From Pseudogymnoascus destructans (lineage: Eukaryota; Ascomycota; Leotiomycetes; Thelebolales; Thelebolaceae): DNA of 64,000 bases. The notes under the pieces are model-generated. The model made no database searches, was not told the origin of the DNA, and worked only from the letters and a program-made list of their open reading frames with translations. Below are positions 22,411 through 35,736 of the stretch, in pieces. The translations under genes and the position numbers were made by a program. The DNA is taken from NCBI RefSeq assembly GCF_001641265.1, contig NW_020167527.1, positions 496,001 through 560,000 on the forward strand, read 5' to 3'. Numbering within the stretch: the stretch's first letter is position 1; each line of letters begins with the position of its first letter.

Positions 22411-24054
22411 AGTTGTAGAACAAGGTTGAAAATAACTGTGAATTTGACAGAAAGAAAGTCGAAAGTAGTGTGGAGTGTTTGGGATGTTGTTGGCGATGTT
22501 TGGGGTGTGGTGGCGCCGAGGATCGATCTGGCCAAAGATGGCAACAGGTGCAGTAGTGAAGTCAATCTGCTTGAGAGATATTTGGGATATCCATGTGCCA
22601 GTGAAGGTTGTATGAGGAAATGTGAAAGGTGTAGGGGGAATCGGTAGATTGTAGGTGAGACGGGCACTCCGCTCGTTTTCCGGTGAAGGTGTAGGGGCAG
22701 TCCGCTCGGGTCGCCCGTGCAACGTAGAAGCAACCGGAAGAGTGTAGGTGAGAAGGACTGCCTGCTCTGGTTGCTAGGGAAGCTATGGCTCTTCTGGGGA
22801 ATGAGAACGGGGGTGACCCCGGTCACAAATCTCCGCCAAACTGACGCAGGCCAATGAGCTAGCGGAGACAGTGCCCTTTAAATCAAATAGAGAACAAATG
22901 AAAACTATGAACTTACACCTTTGCTTTCAAGATTCGAGATTAGGAAACGTTAGGAAACGTTAGGAAACGTTGGTGTAGAAACGATGCCGTTAGAAAATTC
23001 GTAAGAGGATGAAGTTATACAAATCGAAGTAAACTTAACTATTATATCAAGGGGATTGTGCGTCGTAAATACGCGAACCACTTAGCGCCTCCTATACTAC
23101 GTACGGTACGTACTACGTACCGTACGTTGGGTTTATATTGCTTCCCTTAAAGAGCCCCATGACAAAGATAGAGATACTCTCCTACACGTGCCCAAAGTCA
23201 AATACCTTCAGGCTAAAGAAATTAAAGGATTGCTTCATAGTGATTTATAAATAACTGCAAGTTTAACGGGTACTTGTATCTCTTAAAATCTTTCCTAGAC
23301 TGCGTTTAGTAACAAGTGATATTGATAAATTGTAGGGATTTGGTTTGGCTCATTAGTGAAATCCATGACAAGGCTTCTCGGCCTCGCCGGTATAAGCTTG
23401 GCATCACATCTTGAACATTAAAAGGAAATAAATAAATATATGCTTCCTCTCCCCTCAGCTTTTATATCAAAATCAGCTTTAGGATAGTACGGCCAGAAAT
23501 GCGCCGTGAAGAAAGGCATGGGGAATCCCTAACACCTGGGCCCGCTGGGTATCAGATACGACAAAGTGAATAGGAAATTACTGTACATTTAGCATATATA
23601 ACGTAACTGTAATATATATAAACTGAAATGATTGTATCAAAAGATTACAGGTGCAGTTAGTCATGAGCCTCGATTGCATAGTGATAATATGTCGTTGGAG
23701 GTTGCTCAGAAGATTTGACGCGCGCTTCAACTACAAGCGCGCTTGTTGCTTTGGGTTAGCGCGGTTTGACATAGTTTATTGCAAAACCTCTCTTGAACAG
23801 TTTGACATAGTTTATCGCAAAACCTCTCTTGAACAGGTTTGACGATCTTCAACACCCTCTTTCGTACGAGATACATATTTGGCCGTTGCAAGCGCATATT
23901 TGAGCAGGGCAGCTATAGTGCGGATCTCATCTGTAGCTTGGAGGTTTTTTCTTGCAATATCACTGTTGCGACACTTTCATACCCAAGGCGAAATCCACAA
24001 GAAGCAACAGTACTCGATCTACACCACGGCCTCACAAAGATCTATATTGCACTC
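22411..24054. other. Gene-poor intergenic region with short repeats
   Basis: It contains a 10-base tandem (TAGGAAACGT three times at 22941-22970), a near-palindrome at 23099-23127 made of ACGTAC/GTACGT words, and a 36-base direct repeat at 23765-23836. No supported gene. Confidence 0.6.
23765..23836. repeat. Tandem duplication, 36-base unit, two copies
   Basis: Copies at 23765-23800 and 23801-23836 (TTTGACATAG...TTGAACAG) differ at one base. A third copy starts (TTTGACGATC) but diverges at once. It lies 220 bases upstream of the KH-domain gene. Confidence 0.85.
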
Positions 24055-25915
24055 ATGGCCGAACAACCTAGTATCACGTCTATTCTGGCGGCTTTAGGTG
24101 AGTTTCAGTATTGCAGATAAATGGCGGTGCACTAACCATCGTAGCTGCTCAACATGGCACTTCACAGAACCAGCAACCACCACAGCCAGGATATCAGGAA
24201 CAGCAGTACCAACAACAACCACAGGGCCAACCTCAGCATGGATATCCAGCTTCACACTACCCATTGCCTCAGCCAACGCACTCCGGCAACGTTGACCTCA
24301 GCAGCATAAAGCCTGTTAATTCTGGAACTGTTAGCATCGCAGATGCCATTGCAAAGGCAAAAGCCATAGCTGCAGAGAAAGGGCTGGCATATGAAAGGCC
24401 AGCATACGGTTCCGGCCCTAGGGCTGACGCGTCAATGTCGCACATACAACCTCGATCGCGATCAAGATCCCCGCCTCCTGGTCGCCGAGAGCCATTCCGC
24501 GACAACTACAACCCCTACCGAGACGAGCGGAGGCCTGATCGGATGCCTGTGGGGAGAGACCAATATGGTAGAGAACGTTCATTTTCCCCAGCACCACGTG
24601 CCCGAGGTGCACAGGAGACATTCTCACCCCCTCGGGCTGGTAATGCGGGGTATAACGTCCGCGAGAGGTCACCAATCGGCAGAGGTGGAGGAGGAGGAGG
24701 TGACGGCGATAACTCCGAGATAATCACGATAGAATCTAACCTTGTTGGCCTTATTATTGGCAGACAAGGCGAAAACCTTAGGCGTGTTGAGGCTGAAACC
24801 GCTTGCCGTGTCCAATTCATTCCCATCTCCGAGGAGAATGGCCCATTCCGCCAGTGTAAAATCAGTGGTCCGCGAGCACGCCGAGCAGAAGCTATTGCAG
24901 AGATCAACCGCATTATTGACGATAGCGGTATGGGCAGTGGTGCTCGAGCCGGAGCAGATCGTCAGGGAAAAGATGCCGCCCCAGCTCGTGCTAGCTCACA
25001 CCAACCAGCACTGCGCGACGGTGAAGATAGTATGCAAATAATGGTCCCTGACAGAACTGTGGGCCTCATCATTGGCCGCGGTGGTGAGACTATCCGTGAT
25101 CTACAGGAAAGGAGTGGATGCCACGTCAATATTGTGGGCGAGCAAAAGAGCGTCAATGGCTTGAGACCTGTCAATCTCATCGGTTCACGTGAAGCTGCAG
25201 CCCAGGCAAAGGATCTAATTATGGAGATTGTAGAAAGCGACAGCAAGAGTGCGGCTGAAAAGGGCCGTGCTCCTCCTCCACAAAGGGAGCCTGCCAGAGA
25301 TGCTAACTACGGTGGGGCAAGCGGAGGTGCTGATAAGGTGAACGACTCAATATATGTTCCTTCGGAAGCTGTCGGCATGATTATTGGCAAGGGAGGCGAA
25401 ACTATCAAAGACATGCAAAACACCACAGGCTGCAAGATCAACGTAACTCCTTCATCTGGCCCTGGAGAGGTTGAGCGTGAGATTGGCTTGGTTGGATCCA
25501 GAGATTCAATTGAGAGAGCTAAGCTGGCCATTGAAGACAAGGTCGAGGCTGTGGTAAGTCCTATCACTTTTTTAAAAAAAAATCTAGCTAACTGTTGTAG
25601 CAATTAAAGAATGGAGGTGGGGGTGGTGGTCGGAACAAACCTCAGAATGATCATGTAGATCGCGGCTATTCCCAGCAAGCTTATGGAAGTGCTCAAGGAC
25701 AGCCTCCACAACAGGGGCAATCTCCAGCAGCGACAGGGGCCGAAGACCCATACGCAGCATGTAAGTACGGCCTTTCAAACTCACTGGACACCCACTGATT
25801 AGATATAGATGGCGGTTATCAAGCATATGTTGCACTTTGGTACCAAGTCATGGCTGCTCAACAACAAGGCGGGCAAGCACCAGGCGGCCCGTCACAGCCG
25901 CCAGGAACTTCCTAA
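24055..25915 (+). CDS. Triple KH-domain RNA-binding protein (FUBP/KSRP-like)
   Basis: Four exons, 24055-24097, 24145-25553, 25601-25760 and 25809-25915, give 572 residues. The start MAEQPSITSILAAL is split from the rest by a 47-base intron. A Gln/Pro-rich N-terminus and an Arg/Ser-rich stretch (RSRSRSPPPGRREP) precede three KH domains. Each has a GxxG loop: LVGLIIGRQGENLRRVE, TVGLIIGRGGETIRDLQ and AVGMIIGKGGETIKDMQ. The tail is Gly/Gln-rich with a final aromatic motif, YQAYVALWYQVMAAQQQ, like the tyrosine motifs at the C-terminus of far-upstream-element-binding proteins. The family binds single-stranded RNA or DNA and controls splicing and mRNA stability. The specific fungal targets are unknown. 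Intron 3 contains an A9 run. Confidence 0.92.
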
Positions 25916-26917
25916 TCCCCGCCCAGACACATCTCTTCGGACATCGACACTATCTTGACTGCTTGACTACATGATTTGATTATTGAGACTCGCCTGACCG
26001 AAACTGCACACTGAGACTGTGATGCCAGCACTGGCTGGTATTACATACATGATTGCATGACTTGTTGATCGTTATGAAGCTGCTGAAGATTGATGCCGCA
26101 ACTCCAAGCTACAGGTCCTGGGCCACGACATGATCCATTGATGATACCCCTCTTGGTAGCCAGGTCGACTTTGTGGTTTTCTTGACCTAGATGACCCATA
26201 TGACTGCCTGACATGCTTTACTGGCCGTTAGAATGCACCATGACCGCAATGATACTCCCCGGAGTTCTGTCTGCATCCTGGACTCAGCTAACAAAATCTA
26301 CAAGCACTTCATGCCAGTGTTACAGTTGGATGGAAACAGTTGCATTGCCGATGATATTAAATGCCCTGGTACGGTGGCCCTGTTGCCTTTGTCGTTCGTC
26401 AAGGACGTCGCCTATTGACGCCGATCACAAATCCTCTCATTTTCAAATGGACTTGTTAATGGAATGAGAACTGACTGCATGATTTTACGGGTCCGAGGAC
26501 GAGTATATATCTGCACAGAGTAAGTGGTCGGCATCGTGGTCGTCTTTTGCTATGCGAATATGTATATTGTAGGATTATTAGTTTTGCGCAATGAACACGA
26601 AGTTTCTCCAATTCCAACGTATATAAAATTACTTCTAAGAAAGAGCAATCGGGGAGTTGTGCTGTGAGAGTCCTCTGTCATGATAGTGAATGTGATAAGT
26701 CATGTGACGTATGTTTTTGTAACGCCTCAGGCTGACATCGCCCTTCGAAAAGTTGAAGCTCCAAACCGCGATCGACTAGCATATCATCCCAGTCTTCCAC
26801 GATCTGAACTATGAAAAGAAACTAAGAAATATCTTCAAAACGTGTCAATTACGTCAATAACAACAAGTATCAAAGTTTACAGCATAAATTGCATTGTCCA
26901 CCGAAGTTACAGCCATC
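25916..26917. other. Intergenic between tandem genes
   Basis: One kilobase between the KH gene stop and the RVB1 start. No supported coding region; probably 3' and 5' untranslated sequence and promoter. Confidence 0.55.
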
Positions 26918-28397
26918 ATGGTCCAAATCACTGAAGTGAAAGGCAACAGCCGCGAAAACCGCATTTCAACACATACCCATATCAAAGGCCTTGGTCTTCG
27001 GCCTGATGGCATAGCTGAGAAGCAATCTGGCGGATTTGTTGGGCAAGTTGCTGCAAGAGAAGTGAGCAAGGAATGGAGCAGTTTATGATTTGCAATCCAC
27101 TAACCCAGTTCATAGGCATGTGGTGTAGTTGTCGACCTCATTCGAGCACAAAAGATGTCGGGCCGCGCCGTGCTGTTGGCAGGGGGCCCTGGTACCGGGA
27201 AGACGGCGCTCGCGCTGGCCCTCAGCCACGAGCTGGGAACCAAGGTTCCATTCTGCCCCATTGTTGGCAGCGAGATCTATTCGACTGAAGTAAAGAAGAC
27301 CGAGGCGTTGATGGAGAACTTCCGGAGGGCGATTGGTCTGCGTGTGCGGGAGACAAAGGAGGTTTATGAGGGCGAGGTTACAGAGCTCACTCCAGAAGAG
27401 ACCGAGAATCCTCTGGGCGGTTACGGCAAGACGATCAGTACGCTACTGATCGGGCTGAAGAGCGCCAAGGGCTCGAAGAAACTGCGTCTGGATCCCAGCA
27501 TTTACGAGGCTATACAAAAGGAGAGAGTGACTGTGGGCGATGTCATCTATATCGAGGCCAACACCGGAGCTTGCAAGCGTGTTGGACGATCCGATGCCTT
27601 TGCTACAGAGTTCGATCTAGAAGCGGAAGAATACGTGCCGATACCCAAGGGAGATGTACACAAGAAGAAGGAAATCGTCCAAGACGTGACATTACACGAC
27701 CTGGATATCGCGAACGCACGCCCTCAAGGTGGTCAGGATATTATGAGCATGATGGGACAGCTGATGAAGCCAAAGATGACCGAAATCACCGACAAATTGC
27801 GCGAGGAGATCAACAAGGTGGTTAGCAAGTATATCGACCAAGGTGTTGCCGAACTGGTTCCCGGAGTGCTCTTTATCGACGAGGTATGCTATAAAATACA
27901 TCTATAGGAATTGACACGTTCTAACTTAGCACTAGGTTCACATGCTCGACATTGAGTGCTTCACGTATCTGAACCGCGCGTTGGAGTCTCGCATCTCTCC
28001 CGTTGTCATCTTGGCATCCAATCGCGGGATGTGCACGATCCGTGGTACGGAAGACATTGTGGCTGCACACGGCATCCCGCCGGATCTGCTTGCGCGCCTT
28101 CTCATCGTTCCGACTCACGCCTATGATGCGGAAGAGGTTAAGAGGATTGTCAAGATTCGGGTCGCGACTGAAGGCCTTGCAATCGCAGAGCCTGCGTTGG
28201 ATAAGGTGGCCGAAGCGGGTACAAACATCAGTTTGAGATATGCGCTGCAACTGCTGGCTCCAGCTTCGATTGTTGCCAGATGCAGAGGGGCACAGGAAAT
28301 TGGAGTCCAGGATATTTCAGAGTGCCAGGACCTATTCTTAGATGCCGGCAGGAGCGCGGCGGCTATGGTTGGGGATGGGAGCGGGTTCCTGGTTTGA
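26918..28397 (+). CDS. RVB1: RuvB-like AAA+ ATPase RVB1 (Pontin)
   Basis: Three exons, 26918-27061, 27116-27883 and 27936-28397, give 457 residues, the usual length. The N-terminus MVQITEVKGNSRENRISTHTHI is characteristic of RVB1 rather than RVB2. Walker A is GGPGTGKTA (about residues 71-79) and Walker B is LFIDE, split from VHMLD by the second intron (residue 304). The OB-fold insertion is intact (GDVIYIEANTGACKRVGRSD to QDVTLHDLD). Sensor and C-terminal motifs include VILASNRG, HGIPPDLLARLLI and SLRYALQLL. With RVB2 it forms the hexameric core of INO80, SWR1 and R2TP complexes in the nucleus. The next upstream gene is on the same strand with a 1-kb gap. Confidence 0.97.
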
Positions 28398-29386
28398 TTT
28401 CGAAATTTGGGGCGGAAAGGAGTCTCGGAAAGGAAAACGGCGTTCAGATGAGTGATACGAAGAAGCTGTGTCTGTATACTAGGCGGGGGGTGCAGATTTT
28501 AACGGAGTACGATAGATAATAAGAATACCACGTGGAAACTTATCCATCCGTTTGGCTTATTTGAGCACCGAGATTTGTCGACAAGTCAAAGTTGGAGGAG
28601 AACTGCAGATATGCAGATGTGCAGATCGGAGCGATGCAGCCATCCGTTGATATTTACAAGTTTAACGAGGAATGAGCACTTACCAAGGAATGAGCACTTA
28701 CCATCCGTTTGCGGGTACTCTATACACTCCACATTTCACAGACCAACATATACCAAACGCAGGTTTTGAGCCGCATGTCGGACGCGTTTCTTTCATGTAC
28801 CACCCGGCCAGTCGAATAAAATGTCTCTGGCCGGCCAGCCCTGGTGCTCTTACTTTTGTTGGCATTGGTTAACTCCTCTATTTTGATTGCTTTCTGCATT
28901 GTGAAGTTATCCAGCCCATGGTAACCTCATCCGTATGGCAGCCTATCCGCATACATGTCTCGCTTTGTATCAAATGGATCAGTTGCTGCTTGTATCGGTG
29001 ACAGTGCTCTGCGGTATCCTATGATTTTCTTTGTCCAGAACCAGGTTTTGACGCTTATCTGCCGAGACATAAGGGTCAAAAGGTGTGCAGAAAACAAAGA
29101 ATCTGCTAGTTGTGAGTTGAAGCTTTAGACAAAGGTTTTATTGTGCACAATATCCTTTCATTGAGATTGTTCCCATTGATTTCTTTTCTGGCTTATAATG
29201 GTTATTTTCATTCATCGCTATTCTAGTCTACGCTTTGTTATTGTTTCGGTGATAAGGGCCTTTTGACGAGAAGGCTTTCTGCGAGAATCGATTCTGAGAT
29301 GCCTTACTAAATTCTGTTGGGAATATCCCGTCTTCGGCATTGCTGCGTTTGCGATTTTCATTATCATCCGTACAGTGGATCTAGCC
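28398..29386. other. Intergenic between tandem genes
   Basis: Contains a short direct repeat, GGAATGAGCACTTACCA, at about 28671 and 28686. No supported gene. Confidence 0.55.
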
Positions 29387-31627
29387 ATGGCCGAGGGAGA
29401 ATCAACTTCTTTTCCGAGCACTCAAATGAGAGACCTTCCAAGGTCACCAACGACTATATCACCATCTTCCTCCAGGAAAGACTCCCTTAGATCATCCAAC
29501 AATACTGAGAAGGAGTCGGCGCCCTCACCGCCACACACTCGTTTGATGAAGAAGCGGGCGGCGTCTCTCGACACTGATGCTGCCAACAATCCTTCCATTG
29601 CGAACCTCTCTCTCCACAGTGCCAGCCTCGAAAGCCCATGGACTGATTCAAATAACCAAGTTTGTCTCTGCCAACCTGATCCAAAGATCCCCCGACCACG
29701 AAACGGTACGTACAAACTATCCTCTCTCTTCTGCCATGTTTGTCGTTTTTGGGTCAAGTGCTCGCTGTCGCCTTTGTTTCGTTTGTAAGTTTGATTGGGC
29801 ACTGGTAGCTAATTACTCTTTGAAGCTTTTATTCTTTACCGTCAGCACTATCAAGGGCAGGTTATTGCACAAAATCCAGGACTGGCCAACCCGGAAATAT
29901 CAAAGATCATCGGGGCACAGTGGCAAGAGCAATCTATTGAAACTAAAAACGAATGGAAGAGACTAGCCGAGGTTTGTGAAGGCCCTAGAACCCTCTTGAG
30001 AGAATTAGAGCTGACAAGAACACTCCAGGAAGAAAAGCACAGGCACCAGCGTCAATATCCAGATTACAGATATCAACCCAGACGACCAGGGAAGCTCAAC
30101 GGCCCCCGATCTACAGCATCGCCTGACGATCCCTTGAGGTGTCCAAAGTGTAACGGTCGATATTTTTCAACGCCAGGCACACCTCTTACACCATTACCAC
30201 CTACTCCATCGATAGGAAACTACAACGATAAAACTGCTCATCCGTTCTCACGTGCGATGGACTGCGAGGGTCGCTACACCACCGACTCCCCGGGGCCATT
30301 CAACGATTTTCGAACCGGCCCTCCCTATCCACAGACACAAAACCGCCGCCCTCGATTGCATATCGAGGAAGCAGGAGGCCAGTGGCAAGATTCAGACACT
30401 GAGGTGCTTCACTCCCCGCGGGCTAAGCGACATAGGCCCAACGACAATCCAACCCCCTATCCCACTCCATCATGGCCGAATGGTCCACAGCGTATATCTC
30501 GCGTCCCCGTATCGGCTGCAGCCTATGAGCCTACCCGAATTCCTAACCAACGCGTTGTGGCATATCACCATCATGGAAACCATGGGATGATGGAGCCGCC
30601 TCCCCGCTCTACACCTATAAGCGGTCAATTCCCTCCTCATACCCCCAGCCATGTACGGCCTCAAAACCTGGACGACCTGCGCTTGCCGCCTCTGCAAACC
30701 AAGATTCCCGTGCCAGGGTCAGCGCAACTACAGCAGCATCAGTTCCACCAGCAACCGCAAATACTGCGGAACAGCAACTCTCAGTCCGTTGAGGCTATGG
30801 TTATGACGATCCCATTCCTCAACAAGATCCGCGTCCTCGCCAAAATCGCTCCGCCACTGGCAGCACCAGGTCCCACGAGCCCAACGCAGGAAGTCCGCGG
30901 GCCAGTGGTTGCAGTGGAGGGAACAAACCAAAAGCTCGTCGCTGAGGTAGGGGAATACATCGAAAACTGTCTGAAACAGAAAGCAGAATGCCTTGTCAAA
31001 ACATGGGCCAGCGACTCTCACGCCCTCTCGAAGCGCTCAGTATCAACACCAACCGATATGTCCATGTCCGGTACTGAGAATAACGCTCCAGCGTCAGCCA
31101 GCATCACAAGCAACATCCAAAGCAGAGGCCCGATAAACGACTACCTCGAAGCAATCGGCACCTGGCACTCCAAGTCTGCTGAGATCCGCAACTTCGTCTC
31201 CACGCGGCCCATAACCACAACCCCTCCAAAATCACCAGAGGGCACCCCAAAGTCACCAGCCCCCACCACAGCTCCGCGCCTCCCTATCGCTCTGCTGCCG
31301 AGGGGATTCTCGCTTTCCCTCTCCGACCGTGCTGCGATCCATATCCCGATTAACGATGCGTATGCGCCGGTGGACCACTGGCAGTGGATGGCTACCTTGT
31401 GGCGGGGCATTATTGGCGTGGATCTCACGGTGTATGTGTGCAGCGGGGCGATCGGGGATGAGGATGGAAGCCGTAGAGTGCATCCGGGTATGGGGGGAGT
31501 GGAGGTCAGGAATGATGCGAGGGCTATTGTTGTTTATGCTCCTGGTGGGAAGTTGGAGGATAAGTGGTTGCGAAGGGTAGGGTTTGAGGTTGCTGAGTTT
31601 GTGATTGGAGGGGGGTTAAAGGGGTAG
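29387..31627 (+). CDS. HMG-box (MATA type) transcription regulator
   Basis: Three exons, 29387-29705, 29826-29971 and 30029-31627, give 687 residues. The HMG box (about residues 101-170) is split by both introns. It reads PRPRNAFILYRQHY, ISKIIGAQWQEQS, NEWKRLAEEEKHRHQRQ and YPDYRYQPRR, the sequence-specific MATA_HMG pattern. A Ser/Thr-rich N-terminus precedes it. After the box come LRCPKCNGRYF and a long Pro-rich region, then an ordered C-terminus (VDHWQWMATLWRGIIGVDLTVYV; DARAIVVYAPGG; EFVIGGGLKG). Large fungal relatives include the Ste11/Fmf1/Rfg1-type regulators of mating and development; I cannot assign one. The second intron (57 bases, 29972-30028) has no stop and is a multiple of three, so an unspliced form with 19 extra residues in the box is possible. 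Confidence 0.88.
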
Positions 31628-31868
31628 AGTTGTTTTTTTGGTCTGGGGCGGCGGGGAGCGAGGCCTAGTGCTTTAATTTTCTAGAATTGTGTTTTTTTAT
31701 TAAATTAGATAATTAATGAAGCTTTGTTTTATTACTTGTAAACCTAGACAAAAATATTTCACCTCTTTTCACCGCAAATAATAATAGTTTAGTTATTATA
31801 TTTTGAAAATACCCCTTGAAATTCCTATAAATGAGATTTAAATGTATAATGCAAGTGTGCTAGCGAAC

Positions 31869-34800
31869 TCAAATGTCCTCAGGCTCGAACCCATCTTTAT
31901 CCAACACCTTCTCCAGCTGCTCAGAGACATAATAAGCCACGTGCTTATTCACCTCATCCCGTTCTCTCTCCCCCTCCCGATCAACCGAATTACGGACCGA
32001 GCCCGCGCCGCCTTCTGTATGGGCATCTCCATTGATCGAGCTATTAAAATCGCTTCGAGCTCCGATAGATCGGCTAGTCGATGAGCGGCGCATGGGCTTC
32101 GGCTTGAATGATTCTGGCTGTCCAATATGCCTTCCGAAGAAGTCATCGAAGTAGTGCGCCATGCCTGTTGATGGCGTGCGAGGTGTTTGGGGAAGTCGAC
32201 AGCTGACTCTGTGAGGTTGTTAGCAAGAGTAGAATGAACGTATTATTTTGAAACTTACCCAGTATCGTGGATCATCCTGGCGATGAGGCCGGTCCATCCA
32301 CACTGGTGCGTGGCTCCCAGCCCACGTCCGCTGTCGCCATCGAAGAATTCGTAAAACCAGAGGTTGTCCTTCCAGTAAGGGTCGAAGTCTAGTTTATCGT
32401 CGCCGTCGTTGATGGCACGCCTTCCATCGTCGCCACGTGCAAACAGATGCTGAAGACGATGCTGGATCTCTTCCGCCACATGGCCCAAATGCATGAATTC
32501 TCCAGAGCCAGTGGGGCATTCCACCTGGAGCGATTGGCCGTAGAACATGTAGAAACGCTGGAGAGATTCAACAAGCAGGAAGTTGACGCAGATCCAGATG
32601 GGTCCACGCCAGTTGCTGTTGCCTCCAAATAGTCCACTATCGGAGTCGCCTGGGATATAGCTCACTTTGAATTCCTGGCCGTTGACTTCCATCGAGTAGG
32701 GGTTCTTCTCGTGGAATTTTGAGAGCGATCTTATTCCGTGATCTCCAAGGAATTCATCCTCATCCAACATGCGCTTGAGGATCTTCTCGAGACGATCCTT
32801 GCTCACTAGAGAAAGCAGGATTCTATTGTCCTTTCCTCGCTTTCTGATGCTGGCCATGTTGCGCTCGGCGACATCATGGCGATTCTCAATAAACCAATCA
32901 ACCCTCTTTTTGAAGTTAGGCAACTGATTGATAAGTTCGGGCTCTAGCGTCAGGGTTGCGTAGAGCGGAATCAATCCAACTAAGGATCGTACTGGGAGTT
33001 GTTGAGAATATGGTCCACCCCAGGAAATTGCATCGTAATAGAAGCCATCCTCTTCGTTCCAGAGCGATTGTTCCTCTGTTTGCCCGGGTTTATACGTCAT
33101 CGCATCACTAATGAGCATAAAGTGCTCAAAGAACTTGGATGCAATATCTTCGTAGATGCGACGGTGCTTCGCAAGCTCCAAGGCGATGTTCAGCATGCAG
33201 AGGCAGTAAAATGCCATCCATCCAGTGCTATCAGCCTGCTCAAGCACTCCTCCTGTCGGGAGGGGTTCTGAGCGATTGAACAAACCAATGTTATCCAAAC
33301 CAAGGAATCCACCCTCAAACACATTCTTTCCTTCCAAATCCTTTCGGTTCACCCACCAGGTAAAATTGAGCAAAAGTTTCTGAAAGACGCGCTCTAAGAA
33401 GTCCAGATCTTGCCTGCCGTACATCTTCCGCTCGATCTTAAATGTGCGGAACGTAGCCCAGGCATGCACTGGAGGATTTACGTCGCCAAAATTCCATTCG
33501 TAGGCAGGCAGTTGGCCATTCGGGTGCATATACCACTCTCTCGTGAAAAGATCCAGCTGTTTCTTTGCGAACTCAGGGTCAATCATTGCCAGTGGGATGC
33601 AGTGAAACGCAGAGTCCCATGCGGCAAAGAAGGGGTACTCCCAAGAATCAGGCATCGACAGAATATCATCGAGATGCATGTGCTTCCATTGAGTGTTCCG
33701 AACAGCCTTTCGCTCTGCAGGAGGTGGTGGAGATGACGGATCGCCGTTCGCCCACTGGTCCCAGATGAAATGATAGAACTGCTTGGTCCACATCATACCG
33801 GAAAGCGCTTGCCTCTGGATGTTGCGAAGGTCGTCGGCCATTGGAAGCGGGCTGATGCGGTAGAAAAACTCATCGGTTTCCACTCGTCGCTTTTCAATTA
33901 TATCGTCGAATACCTCCTCGTCCAAGTATTCGTCATTCTTCTTAGAGAAGCGGAATCGTACAACAGCACACTCTCCTGGTGGCACTCCATCTCCCTCGTC
34001 GAACGCAAACCAGGCAGCGGCTTTGGTGCCAGTCTCCTTAGGGTTGATAGCGGCCTTCTCTCCATCAACGATATACCGATGGAACGCATCTTTGACATAA
34101 GGCTGTGGATTCTCTACATTATAGAGGTGCTCCAGATTTGTGTCGTTTTCCGTGAATATTAATTCAGGTTGTATGTCTTGGCCACTTGTTCCAGTGCCTG
34201 GGGATGGCGACAATTGAAAGTATCGGTCACCGAGCTTGTAATGTTTACTATGTGCGGTTGTTTCCCCTGACCTTTCGATCGACGGCTTCTTATCCTCAGA
34301 CTCATGTCCCCATGCCCAAGTATTTCTGAACCACATGTGGGGAACAATGTGCAACGGCGCTGGGTCAGGGCCGCGATTCCATGCTGTCACTCGGAAGAGG
34401 AGTTCGTCTGGGTCGTCGCTCTCTTTTGCGGTCTCGATGAATATATCCCAGTAGCGGTCTTCTTCAAATATCCCAGTATCTAGTAGTTGGTATTCTCTGT
34501 CTTGCTTGCCCCGGCGGGCATTCTCATCGACGAGATCTTTGTAGGGGAATGCCTTCTGTGGGTATTTGTAAAGAAATTTCATGTAGGAGTGCTAAAAATG
34601 TTAACAAAGTCCAGTTTTTATGCACGATGACCATACTGTAGGGACGTTGTCCAAGTGAAAATGAGCTTCCTTGATGCTTTCGCCATGGTTTCCCTGTGGG
34701 TTAGACAGGCCGAATAGTCGTTCCTTCAGAAAGTCACTGGTGGCTGTTAGCTATATCCCTGGCTATAACGTAATGCGCGCATACTCTTTCTCATTCCAAA

Positions 34801-35168
34801 ATGCGAACGCGATGTTCTGGAAGCCGTGTGTATCTGAAACGCCTGCAATTCCGTCCTCTCCCCACCTGAAAGCCCTTGAGCGGGCGTCGTCGTGGGTGAA
34901 GTCTACAAACAATTAATTGCCATTGATTGAAACTGGACACAGAACTTACGGCTCCAAGCATCGCCATCAGCACTGTAATCCTCACGAACTTCACGATGTT
35001 GTCAGCGGCGAGGTCCAATACGACGAAGGACGTGGGGTAAATACCAGTAGCCCATTGCCTTTCTGCGACGTACGGGCCCCATTTCTTCCAATACTTTGTT
35101 TTTTCCCCATCTTCCTTGAGACGCTTCTCTTCCACAGACAGAAGGTCGACCTGGTCAATGCGAACCAT
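31869..35168 (-). CDS. GH63-like glycoside hydrolase (YMR196W family)
   Basis: Six exons, 35168-35045, 34988-34950, 34902-34785, 34736-34637, 34591-32259 and 32208-31869, give 1017 residues in one frame. Introns are 45-56 bases. The N-terminus reads YWKKWGPYVAERQWATVREDYSADGDAW, then HDDARSRAFRWGEDG and HFHLDNVPTHSYMKFLYKYPQ. The large exon has an (alpha/alpha)6-barrel signature: WDSAFHCIPLAMIDP, AYEWNFGDVNPPVHAWA, FLGLDNIGLFNRSEPLP and QADSTGWMAFYCLCML. These are the conserved blocks of the GH63 C-terminal superfamily, which also contains mannosylglycerate and glucosylglycerate hydrolases. The yeast homolog is YMR196W, of unknown substrate. No signal peptide is evident, so I expect a cytosolic enzyme. 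The last exon adds a fungal-type tail (MAHYFDDFFGRHIGQPESF). The next gene (RFC5) is divergent. Confidence 0.9.
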
Positions 35169-35736
35169 TTGGGCAGTGAAGACTCAGAAGAGCCTTTGCG
35201 GTGTTATGAATGAGAGAGGGTGATTTTTTTCAACGAGAAAGGTGAAGATACGGCTGGCCCCGCGTATGACAATAGCCCACTATAATTATTATAGAAGGGA
35301 TCTTTCAATTGGCTGGTAATATCAAACCAGATCGTTCCAGCCAGCGCCTATGTCTGTAAGTTACCACATGTATTCAACAATATTCCCGAATTCCCGATGA
35401 CGTATCTGCCAGATAAGGAAAACGCGGCACTTGTATAGTACAAGTACCAATGTACCCACTGAAGGTAATATTTTGACGGGTAGAGTGTTTTAAACGGTTG
35501 GTCACATGACTTCGTGGCTGCGCATGGCGCGTCGATCGCGTTGGGCTCAAGCTTCCCAAAATCTCAAGTGAAATCTCGCTCACAACCAACATCAAGGACA
35601 TAGCTGACGATACAATATTCGCCCATCGCGATTAATTGCACCTCAGCAATCTTTTGATTGGCATAGACAACTACAGTGCCTCAGCAGATTCCATAGAATT
35701 GGCAGGGGAAGAGCATCTCTTCGGACGAGTAATACA
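35169..35736. promoter_or_regulatory. Divergent intergenic region between the GH63-like gene and RFC5
   Basis: 568 bases separate the two start codons. Nothing more specific, such as a recognisable cell-cycle box, was identified. Confidence 0.4.

Noticed and set aside
22941..22970. Three TAGGAAACGT repeats as an interstitial telomere or CRISPR-like array
   Set aside because: The unit is not TTAGGG-like, there are only three copies and no spacers.
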